A stretch of 42,470 nucleotides of DNA, from the NCBI RefSeq assembly GCF_014141525.1, contig NZ_VKHS01000002.1, positions 1-42,470 of the forward strand. The letters run 5' to 3'. Positions within the stretch are counted from its first letter, which is position 1; the number at the start of each line of letters is the position of its first letter. Below, piece by piece: positions 26,495-35,100 of the stretch. The stretch is from Streptomyces calidiresistens (GTDB lineage: Bacteria > Actinomycetota > Actinomycetes > Streptomycetales > Streptomycetaceae). Made by a program: the position numbers and the translations under genes. A model generated the notes under the pieces. That model made no database searches. It was not told the origin of the DNA and was given only the letters and a program-made list of their open reading frames with translations.

Positions 26495-27245
26495 ACCTGG
26501 GGACGGTGACGGTGGACGGAAAGGTGCTGCGCGGGTCTCGGAGCGGCGGGGTCCGTCACGGTGGCGGTGATCGGTGTGGTGGCGCAGGACTGGGCGCTGG
26601 TCACGCAGCGGATGGCGGGGAGGAGAAACGAGATACCCGCGCCGGCTCCGTTGTTATCGGTGCTGGATCTGCGTGGGGTGGTGGTCACGGCGGACGCGTT
26701 GCACGCGCAGGTGGAGACGGCGAAGCTCCTGGTGGAGTTGATGGGTGCGCTTTGCGTGCTGGTGGTGAAGCGGAATCAGTCGGCGTTGTGGGAGGCGTGC
26801 AGGTCGATCCCGGGGAACGGGGTGAGTGCCCGGCACAGGAAGAGCGAGGTAGGTCTTGGCAGGCTGGAGACGCGGGTGGTGCAGGCGGTGACGTGGACAT
26901 TTTCGGCGTTTCCCTACCTCGGGTAGGTTGCCTGAGTCACCCGGCACTGCATCGACCGGGCGGCAGGCGGGGGGAGAGAGACGGTCCCCCTGATCACCGA
27001 CCTGTCGGTGTCCGAGGCGGCCCCGGAGATGCTCGGGCGGTACGCGAGGGGCCACTGGGGTGTGGAGAACAAGATCCATCATGTGCGGGATGTGACGTTC
27101 GGCGAGGACGCCTCGCGCATCCGTACTGGCCACGGACCGCAGAATGCCTCGACGTTGCGATCGGTGGCCATGAACTACCTCCGCACCATGGGTGGTTTCC
27201 TCGCGGACGCAGAGCGCCGCATCGCCCTGTCCCCCCACAAGACAC
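26495..27245 (+). mobile_element. ISAs1-family transposase remnant
   Basis: Pieces in two frames: TVTVDGKVLRGSR (first catalytic Asp), GRRNEIPAPAPLLSVLDL and VVVTADALHAQVETAKLL (second Asp), LVVKRNQSALW, and after a frameshift near 26930 LGRYARGHWGVENKIHHVRD (Glu) with FGEDASRIRTGHGPQN. This order is that of ISAs1 transposases. The N-terminus is missing, where it abuts the IS110 fragment. It is inactive. Confidence 0.85.
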
Positions 27246-27517
27246 CCCGAACCTCTTCGGCGTACCCACTGAGCTGCGACTTTGCTGAGGAACTCGACAT
27301 TGCGCCAGCCCTGTCCTCATTCCGCAGGGCATGCCGTCGGCCCGAGGAACACCCTGCTGTCCGCTCCTTAATCAGCGACCGCACAAGGCGCGCACATCTC
27401 AATCAGCAACCAGGACACCCCGGAGAGCCGGACGGCCGCTCTGGGGAAGCCACAAACGGCACGCCGCCATCAGCCGCATCCACCCCTCCCGGGCCGCCTT
27501 ACAACTTACGGAGTCAC

Positions 27518-28447
27518 ATGATGCCCCCGACCATCCCGAGCCCTAAAGAATCAGCGTTCGACTGGTTGCTGGACGCGGCCGACCATATCCGCAGCACGGT
27601 TCGGACGCGGGGCGCGGCCCTGATTCGTGGCCTGCCCATCCGCGAACCCGGCGATCTGACGATCGTCAGAAAATTCCTCGGCGTGCAACCGTATCAGGCG
27701 ACGGAGCTGTTCGGTCAGCGCACCGCTTACGGTGACGGAGTTGCTTCGCCGATCGAGTGGCCGGCTGACCGCGAACTGTGCCCTTACCAGGAGGAGACGT
27801 TCAGCGCGGTTGTCCCCAGTATCGCTCTGACCGCGTGTGCGCGCCCGCCCGAAACGGGCGGAGAGGCCTGCCTCTCCGACTCGCGCGAACTGCTGCACCA
27901 CCTACCTGACGAACTCGTGCGCCGTTTCCAGGAACTGGGCTGGACGCTGACGCGAGTGTTCCGCGAAGAGTTCGGCATGAAGTGGCGTGAGGCTTTTGGC
28001 GTCGACTCCCACGACGCGTTGATCGAGCTGCTACCGCAGATTGGAATCGATCACGGTCGGGTGTCCAACGGCGGACTGCGCACGGTCCGCCGGCGGCGGG
28101 CGACAGTGGTGCACCCGCAGACGGGCGAGGAGTGCTGGTTCAATCAGGTGGCGTTCTTCAACTCTGCGAGCGTAGAGCCGAGAGCCCTGGCGGTTCTGCG
28201 GCGGGCATTCGGGCCGGACATCCCGATGGAGACCGGTTACGGCGACGGTTCTCCGCTGACCGAGGATGAGGTGTCCGCCATCCAAGACGCCTATGCCAAA
28301 ACGTCCGCAGCCGTCCGATGGCAGGCGGGAGACTTGATCGTCACGGACAACGTCCTCACCGCACAGGGCCGTCGGCCCTATACGGGGAACCCGCTGTTCT
28401 TCACCTATTTGGGCGATCCCATTCCTGTCAATCCCCTGGTTTCCTGA
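27518..28447 (+). CDS. TauD/SyrP-like protein lacking both iron-binding histidines
   Basis: A 309-residue protein clearly of the TauD/clavaminate-synthase-like family: RGAALIRGLPI near the start, PETGGEACLSDSREL, TGEECWFNQVAFF, GDGSPLTEDEV and GDLIVTDNVLTAQGRRPYTG. In active relatives the metal is held by H-x-E/D and by the histidine of AHGR. Here these read Tyr90-Gln91-Glu92 and AQGR (Gln283), so two of the three ligands are lost while the fold and the arginine that binds 2-oxoglutarate (RRPYTG) remain. It is either a pseudo-oxygenase with a structural or binding role or a changed catalyst. GGAG (27510-27513) precedes a double ATG (27518/27521). It sits alone between ISAs1 and IS630 remnants. 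Confidence 0.85.
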   Translation: MMPPTIPSPKESAFDWLLDAADHIRSTVRTRGAALIRGLPIREPGDLTIVRKFLGVQPYQATELFGQRTAYGDGVASPIEWPADRELCPYQEETFSAVVPSIALTACARPPETGGEACLSDSRELLHHLPDELVRRFQELGWTLTRVFREEFGMKWREAFGVDSHDALIELLPQIGIDHGRVSNGGLRTVRRRRATVVHPQTGEECWFNQVAFFNSASVEPRALAVLRRAFGPDIPMETGYGDGSPLTEDEVSAIQDAYAKTSAAVRWQAGDLIVTDNVLTAQGRRPYTGNPLFFTYLGDPIPVNPLVS

Positions 28448-28493
28448 GTCGTATTGATCCGTCACTTTTTGGTGTCTCGTTCGTTGGTGTGGC

Positions 28494-29475
28494 ATGGGTG
28501 ATGACTTGACCGGGGACATGCGGAGGCTTTCGCCTGCTCAGCAGGAGGCTGTGCGGATGCGGGTGATGGCTGCGATCGACGCGGGGTTACCGGTGGTCGA
28601 GGCGGCGAGGGTCTTCGGGGTGTCGACCAAGTCGATCGGTCGGTGGAGGGCCGCGTCGTGATGGTGGCGGAGCGGAGGCGTTGCGGTCCGGAAAACCCGG
28701 CCGGAAGGTCGGCTCGTGTGGTTTCCTGCCGGAGAGCGAGGAGGCCGCCGTCCGGCAGGCCATCATCGGCTATCGCCCCGAGCAGCTCGGTCTCGGTGGA
28801 ACGCTGTGGACGACGAGGAAAGTCAACGAATTCCTCCACCGGCATTTCGGGGTGCGGTTCTCCCACGGCGGATTGTGCAAGTTGATGGATCGGATGGGGT
28901 TGTCGTTCCAGCGGCCCGATCGCAGGGCCCGGGAGGTTGACCCCGCTGCCATCGAGGAGCGGACGCCCACCGCCTATCCGGCGCTCCGGGTCCGACGCCC
29001 GGCAGCGGGGCACAAGGACAGGGACAGGTTCATCTCCGGGAAGAGCAAGCAGAACGCCGTCAAAACCATGGTGCTCACCGACTCGGACGGCCGGATGCTG
29101 TTCTGCAGCCCGGCCAGGCCCGGAAGCTGCGCGGACATCACCCACGCCCGTCAGTTGGGGCCGGTCAAGCTTCTGGCCGACGGCCCCGCGGTGGAAATCC
29201 TCGCCGATGCCGGCTACCAGGGTCTGGGGGCGCAGAGCGGCGGCCGGGTGGTGACACCATCCCACCGCAAGTTCAAGATGAACGCCCCGGACTGGTACGA
29301 GGAGATGTGCCAGCGGCAGCGCAAGGCGCACTCCTCGATGCGGATCCGGGTCGAGCACGGCATTGCCCATTTGAAGAACTGGGGGTCCTGGCCCGCCACC
29401 TCGGCCGCCGCGACCACATCAGCGACACCGTCCAAGCTGTCGCCGGACTGCTGTCCCACCAGCGGACCGCGGACC
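28494..29475 (+). mobile_element. Chimera of IS630 and IS5 transposase remnants
   Basis: The left part is IS630: a helix-turn-helix piece (MGDDLTGDMRRLSPAQQEA... VVEAARVFGVSTKSIGRW, 28494-28655), a frameshift, then RPEQLGLGGTLWTTRKVNEF and GVRFSHGGLCKLMDRMGL up to about 28960. The right part, in the same open frame, is IS5: DRFISGKSKQNAVKTMVLTD, CADITHARQLG, EILADAGYQGLG and RVEHGIAHLKNW. The end, LARHLGRRDHISDTVQAVAG, lies in another frame. The two families share no such segments, so this is an illegitimate fusion of two elements. It is not functional. Confidence 0.8.
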
Positions 29476-29583
29476 TGACGTCGGCACGGCAGACGTGAAC
29501 ATCGAGCCCCGCCGCAGCCCTCGACGCCTCACCGCCAACCATGCACGAGCTCGTTAGGACTCTCGAACAGCCCTGCGCTGTGC

Positions 29584-29632
29584 CCTGACCGATGTCAGTA
29601 CTGGTGGCGGACGTCGACGGATAACTTGATCA
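29584..29632 (+). repeat. 49-base imperfect direct repeat, copy B
   Basis: Partner of 19452-19500, in the same orientation on the plus strand. It lies about 360 bases before the N-hydroxylase start and about 110 bases after the IS630/IS5 chimera. Copy A lies before the exporter operon but in the opposite sense relative to that operon. Confidence 0.4.
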
Positions 29633-29689
29633 GTGGCTCGCGGCCACACGCGAAGCTCATTTAATTGGACTGCAGGCTGCCGTTGATTC

Positions 29690-29702
29690 GTTTGCGGCAA
29701 AC
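29690..29702. promoter_or_regulatory. Small palindrome before the NRPS operon
   Basis: GTTTGC-G-GCAAAC, two perfect 6-bp arms around one base, about 290 bases upstream of the N-hydroxylase start. It could be a repressor site. No regulator gene is in the window to pair with it. Confidence 0.25.
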
Positions 29703-29989
29703 ATCGATTCGACAGTTACTGCATCGGCAATCACGTATTCTCAGCGTGATCGACTGGCCATCCCGCTGTTTTCTTCATTCATGCACATTCGCAGCAGGAC
29801 CACAGCTTCCTCCGCTGCTTGTCAGGGGCGACCGGATCAGCCGCAATGGCTATAAATTTAGACAGCGAACGAGGCGGCTGACCTGCGAGGATGCCGTTCC
29901 TCGGCCTCGCCGCAGACTCGTGACTCGTGGCCATGGGACCCGCCAGGCCGACCATGTTCCCTCTGTTCGCTGACCGGATTGGATAAACA

Positions 29990-31297
29990 ATGAGCCAGAG
30001 TTACGGGAACAGGAGCATGGACGCCGACGCAGTGCTCGATGTCGCCGGAGTCGGATTTGGACCCGCCAACCTCGCGCTGGCCATCGCCCTGGACGAGATG
30101 GACTCAGCCGATAAAGCGGTCACAGCGCGATTCTTCGAAGCCCAAGAGCGCTTCGGCTGGCATCGTGGCATGCTGATCGAGGGGGCGACGATGCAGGTGT
30201 CCTTCCTGAAAGATCTGGTCACCATGCGCAATCCGACCAGTCGATTCTCGTTTCTGTCGTTCCTGCACACGTATGGCAGGGTCGTCGACTTCGCCAACAC
30301 CAAGACGTTCTTCCCCTTGCGGACCGAGTTCCACGAGTACTTGGCATGGGCTGCCGGGCAATTCGAGAACCGTGTCTCCTACCAGTCCGAGGTGGTCGGG
30401 ATCAACTCGGCCACGGGGCCGGGTGATGTCGAAGCCGTGGACGTCTCCGTGCGGGTAGGCGGTCGTGATGGAACGCTGCGGACTCACCGGGCCCGTAACG
30501 TGGTGATCGCAGTGGGCGGGCGGCCGCGGATGCCGGAAGGTCTACCGGAGTCCGAACGGATCTGGCATTCCTCCAGGCTTCTTGACGGCGCGCAGGCCAT
30601 CGCCGCCAAGGAACCGTCGTCATTCGTGGTCCTCGGCTCCGGTCAGAGCGCCGCCGAAGCAGTCGACTATCTGCACCGTGAGTTCCCAGACGCCCAAGTG
30701 CATTCCGTGCACTCCCGATATGGCTACAGCGTCGCGGACGACAGCGCCTTCGCGAACGCGATCTTCAACCCCGAGGCTGTCGACCATCATTTCGCGGCTT
30801 CCGAGAACGTGCGGCAGTCATTGCACGCCTATCATGCGAATACTAATTACTCGGTCGTGGACGAAGATCTCATCCGCCGGCTGTTCCGAACCTCATATCT
30901 CGAATCGGTCACCGGGCGGCGTCGCCTCCACTTCCATAAGATCTCGCGACTGGTCGAGGCCGCCCCCTCCGGGGACCGCCTGCGCGTGGTGATCGAGTTC
31001 CTGCCCGATGGGAGCACTACCACGATCGAGGCTGATGCGTTGGTCTGCGCCACCGGTTACCTGCGAGCCGATCCGGGACCTCTGCTGGGCGACCTTCTCC
31101 CCCGCTGCCGACGGGACGGCCAGGGCCGTCTGCTCCTTGACCGCAACCGCCGGGTGGTGACCCACGAGTCCGTAAAATGCGGCATTTACGTTCTCGGCTC
31201 TGGAGAAAATTCGCACGGCCTGTCCGAAACCCTTCTGTCGCTTACGGCCGTCCGCGCTGGCGAGCTCGCTGAGGTTCTGACCAAGGAGCTGGTGTGA
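29990..31297 (+). CDS. L-ornithine N5-hydroxylase (KtzI-like)
   Basis: A 435-residue flavin N-hydroxylase of the SidA/IucD/PvdA family. The FAD motif is GVGFGPANLALAIAL near residue 20, substrate-side signatures include MQVSFLKDLVTMRNPTS and FLSFLHTYGRV, the NADPH motif is VVLGSGQSAAEAVDYL, and the C-terminal region is GSGENSHGLSETLLS. It adds a hydroxyl group to the side-chain amine of ornithine (or lysine). The next gene is a KtzT-type piperazate synthase 43 bases on, which points to ornithine and to piperazic acid rather than to a siderophore. It opens a rightward operon with NRPS genes. The first ATG is used. Confidence 0.94.
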   Translation: MSQSYGNRSMDADAVLDVAGVGFGPANLALAIALDEMDSADKAVTARFFEAQERFGWHRGMLIEGATMQVSFLKDLVTMRNPTSRFSFLSFLHTYGRVVDFANTKTFFPLRTEFHEYLAWAAGQFENRVSYQSEVVGINSATGPGDVEAVDVSVRVGGRDGTLRTHRARNVVIAVGGRPRMPEGLPESERIWHSSRLLDGAQAIAAKEPSSFVVLGSGQSAAEAVDYLHREFPDAQVHSVHSRYGYSVADDSAFANAIFNPEAVDHHFAASENVRQSLHAYHANTNYSVVDEDLIRRLFRTSYLESVTGRRRLHFHKISRLVEAAPSGDRLRVVIEFLPDGSTTTIEADALVCATGYLRADPGPLLGDLLPRCRRDGQGRLLLDRNRRVVTHESVKCGIYVLGSGENSHGLSETLLSLTAVRAGELAEVLTKELV

Positions 31298-31340
31298 TGA
31301 AAAACCGTGAGTCCGCGGCGGGCCAGGTGGAGGTAGGCGG

Positions 31341-32015
31341 ATGCTGATTCCCCCAATATACCGGGTAGACGAGGAGAGTTGGACGGTCGAGATCGTCGAC
31401 CGGCATCCGCTCGCCCTTCTCATTAGCAATGGGAAGACGGTTCCCGAGGCAACTCAAGTGCCCATCGTCCGGCGGTCGGCATCCGGCAACGATCAGCTCA
31501 CCGGTACCAGCCTGCTGGGGCACATGGACCGGGCGAACCCGCATTGGGCGACACTGGCCAACGGAACCGCCGCAAAACTGATCTTCATGGGACCCGGTGG
31601 CTATGTCTCACCCACCCTGTACAACACCGACGTGGCCGCACCGACATGGGATTTCGTCACCGTACACATACACGGGACGGTGACGCTCGCTGCGAGCCTC
31701 GACGAGGCTCTGTCCGTGGTGACGACGACAGCACGAACGCTGGAAAGTCGATTCGGCTCAGGCTTTGACTTCGAAGCCTCGTATGACTACCACAGCTCGC
31801 TCGCCCCCGGTGTCGGCGCATTCTCCTTCCACGTGGAGAAGGTTGAGGCGATGTTCAAGTTTAGCCAGGAGAAGAGTCCAGAGATTCAAGAGCGCGTCAT
31901 CGCCTGGTTCGCGGACGGTAACGGCGTTTCTTGCACCGACACAGCCGCCACGATGCGGAAACTGGGCCTGGGAAATGGCGTCGAGCAGAAACAGGAGCCC
32001 GGCTCAGCGAGCTGA
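31341..32015 (+). CDS. Piperazate synthase (KtzT-like, heme-dependent)
   Basis: A 224-residue protein that by general similarity would be called a PaiB-type FMN-binding regulator. Paired with an ornithine N-hydroxylase it is much better read as a KtzT-type piperazate synthase, which closes N5-hydroxyornithine by forming an N-N bond. Seen: PPIYRVDEESWTVEIVDRHPLALL at the start, LLGHMDRANPHW with His61 at about the position of the reported heme ligand, GPGGYVSPTLYN, and VEAMFKFSQEKSPE. The length fits. GGAGG lies seven bases before the ATG. The product L-piperazic acid would be a building block for the following NRPS. Confidence 0.88.
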   Translation: MLIPPIYRVDEESWTVEIVDRHPLALLISNGKTVPEATQVPIVRRSASGNDQLTGTSLLGHMDRANPHWATLANGTAAKLIFMGPGGYVSPTLYNTDVAAPTWDFVTVHIHGTVTLAASLDEALSVVTTTARTLESRFGSGFDFEASYDYHSSLAPGVGAFSFHVEKVEAMFKFSQEKSPEIQERVIAWFADGNGVSCTDTAATMRKLGLGNGVEQKQEPGSAS

Positions 32016-32162
32016 CATGATCCGGCACGGACCCTCCGCCCCAGGTTCTGACGCCGATCGCGGCCCATGGTCTTCCAGGACTCCATGCAGGCGGTTCGCC
32101 GTCGGTTCCCACGACGTCGCCGCTCTGGTTGGTCGTTTGACATATCGAGAGAGGCTGCGCAA

Positions 32163-35100
32163 GTGACTGACGCCAACGATAAAAGCCCCGCCGCGCAGTG
32201 GCAGTGGGATCTGAACGACGGGGATGCCGTTCCGGGGGAATGGAATGCCACAGCGGTTCCTTTCGACGATCTGGCCACTCTGCCTGATCTGATCGAGAGG
32301 GCTGTCGAAGCAGACCCCGAAGCCATCGCAATCGAAACCAGCGACGGTGCCCGTACTACCTTCGGGCAGCTATGGTCGCGAGCTCAGCAGCTCAGCAATA
32401 CGCTCACCGCGGAAGGGCTTGGCCCCGGTCACTACGTCGGTGTCCTCGTTGAGCATTCGGTCACGGCCATCGTTGCGATCCTGGGCGTCACGCGCTCCGG
32501 TGCGGCCTATGTGCCTCTCGATCCTCGGTGGCCCGCATCACGCGTGGCGGAACCAATAGCACAACTCCAAATCAACTGGATCATGACCAGTCGGAGGCAT
32601 GCACGCCTGGCGGAGGAGTCGGTATGGATCGCCGGCCAGGACACGCGCCTGATGTGCCTGGACGCCGCCCGGCATCCTGTCGACCACCTGGAAGAGTCGA
32701 GCACGCGCCTTCTCTGGGATGAGATCGCTGCGGATGAGGACCCGCTACGCGCAGCCGGATTCAACCAGGGCCGGAGCGAAGAAGGCTTTGAGCGCGGGGA
32801 CGTCACCGTTTACCTGGAGCACGTGCGCGATCTGGTGGCTTCAGCCGGAAATCCGCGCTCCCTCCTGGAGATCGGCTGCGGATCTGGGCTGCTCGCAGCA
32901 GAGCTCGGCGGACTGGTGGCCGAATATTTCGGGGTGGACCCGTCGCCGGTCGCGATAGAACGCTGCCGGAGCGCGATGTCCGGCTCGCCTGCCATCACGC
33001 ACTTCTTCTCGGGATTCGCGCACGATATCAGGGAAATCGCCGGTGAACGGCGGTTCGATGCTGTCCTCATGTCCAGCGTCACGCAGTTCTATCCTGGCCC
33101 TGATTACACCCGGAAGGCCATACTCGACGCGATCGGCCTGGTTGTCGAAGGCGGAGCCGTCATCATCGCCGATGTGATCGACACGGAAAGCGAGACCGGA
33201 GCAGGCCACCTGAGACTGCCGCGTTCCTGGTTTGAGCACCTCACCTCGGAGACGGCGATTCCGGTCGACGTAGAGATCGTGGCGAGGAGCGGCGACCACT
33301 GGCACGGCTCACTCGCCGGACGATACGACGTGGTGATCCGCCGAGCGCCCGCCTCCTCCCACGCTCCGGCCCATGAGCCGAAGCCCAGGGTTCTGACATG
33401 GACGGCCATCGAGCGACTCCATGAGGTCCGCGAAATTTGCCGCACATCCTCGAGCGATCCGGCCTACGTGATCTTCACGTCAGGGTCGACTGGCCGCCCT
33501 AAAGGGGTGCAGGTATGCCACCGGAGCGTCGTGAACCTTATCGAATGGGTCAACAGAACCTATTCGATCTGTCCGGAGGACCGGCTGCTGCTCGTTACAG
33601 CCTTCACCTTCGACCTCTCCGTATACGACATCTTCGGGATTCTCGCCGCAGGCGGCACGATTCGCATTATCAGTCCGGACGAGATAGCGGATCCGGATCG
33701 CGTTCTGGACATCCTCGATAAAGAGAAGATCACTTTCTGGGATTCGGCTCCTGCTGCACTCAGTCAAGTAATGGCCGTCGCCGCGGGCCGTCAACCATCT
33801 CAGAACCCCAGCCTGCGCCTGGTCTTCCTCAGCGGGGACTGGGTGCCGCTCGCTCTCCCGGATGACATCCGCCGACGGTTCCCCGCCGCCCATGTCGTCG
33901 CACTCGGGGGAGCAACAGAAGCGACCGTCTGGTCGAACTATTTCGATGTCGGGGAGGTGGCCGCCGACTGGCCAAGCATTCCGTATGGGCGACCCATCCA
34001 GAACGCCCGCTATTACATCCTTAATAGCGATCGCACCCCATGTGTCATTGGTCAGCCGGGTGACTTGTACATTGCCGGCGTGCCGGTGGCCATGGGGTAT
34101 GCCGGAGACAGCGAGCTGACCGAAGCACGATTCATGCCCGATCCGTTCGCATCAGACCCCGCATCTCGCATGTATTTCACCGGTGATCGCGCACGCTGGA
34201 CCACCCACGGTACGATGCAGTTCCTCGGGCGCCTTGACGACCAGGTCAAGATTCGTGGTTACCGCATCGAGCTGGGCGACGTCCAGGCAACGCTGAACAG
34301 AATAGAAGCGGTGGCGGACTCCGCTGTTCTGGCGGTCGAGGGGGCTGACGGCAAGGAGCTCGCCACCGCCGTGGTGTATGCACCGGGCAAGGCTCTGACG
34401 ACGGTTGCTCTGCGTAGGGAGATGGCAGCCTCATTGCCCCCCTATATGCTTCCCAATCACATTCTCATGCTCCCCTCGCTGCCTGTCGGACCCACCGGAA
34501 AGGTGGATCGGGACGCTCTGGCCCAACAGATCACCGGTGGTTCCGCGCAGCGTCAGCCGAGGACGCTGGCCCCTACGGCCCGAGACGATGCTCCCGGTCA
34601 AGCTGCCGACGTGGCACGGGCGCGGGTTCTCGACATGATTCGCGACGTAGTCGCTGACCAGCGGGTGAACATCGACGACTCATTCCTTGACGTCGGCGGT
34701 CATTCACTGGCGGCGGCCTATCTCCGGAGCAGGATCGAGCTGGAGCTCGGCAGCATTGTCCGGGTCAGTGAAATTCTGGGGTCGACCAGCGTCGGCGAGC
34801 TTGCGGACATGATCGTCGGCGGTATGCGGGTGGCCGGCGGGCCATCGCCCCTCATCACCTCGGACCAGGAATTCCCCGTCTCCCATGCGCAGGCACGCGC
34901 TCTCTACGAGATCGCGTCGGCACCTTCCGTGCCCGCGTACCAGAATCAGGTCGCCATCCACTTGCCCGGTTCGCTCACGGAACAGGAGATCTCGGCGGCT
35001 CTCGCTGTCGTGGTGGCGGCTCATCCCGTCCTTCGCTCCACTTATCGCCCTGGTGCCGAAGGCTGGCGAGTCGTCATCGGCACTCCATGGGTTCCGGAGC

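Larger units (their letters stand above)
29476..29989. other. Upstream region of the piperazate/NRPS operon
   Basis: About 510 bases with no gene I can support; the 102-codon frame at 29665-29973 has no motif. It should contain the promoter of the operon starting at 29990. It holds the 49-base repeat (29584-29632) and a 13-base palindrome (29690-29702). Confidence 0.4.

Noticed and set aside
25807-27288. A 493-codon rightward frame
   Set aside because: It runs antisense through the IS110 fragment and in part through ISAs1 in mixed frames; only the ISAs1 pieces are real.
27008-27517. N-terminal extension of the TauD-like protein
   Set aside because: This in-frame stretch encodes the ISAs1 transposase C-terminus and unrelated sequence; a ribosome site precedes the ATG at 27518.
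29990-31297. Siderophore hydroxamate synthesis or a PumE-like N-hydroxylase
   Set aside because: No acylase/formylase or siderophore genes follow; the piperazate synthase neighbour explains it better.
31341-32015. PaiB-type FMN-binding transcriptional regulator
   Set aside because: General similarity fits, but position directly after an ornithine N-hydroxylase and before an NRPS, plus the KtzT-like features, make piperazate synthase far more likely.
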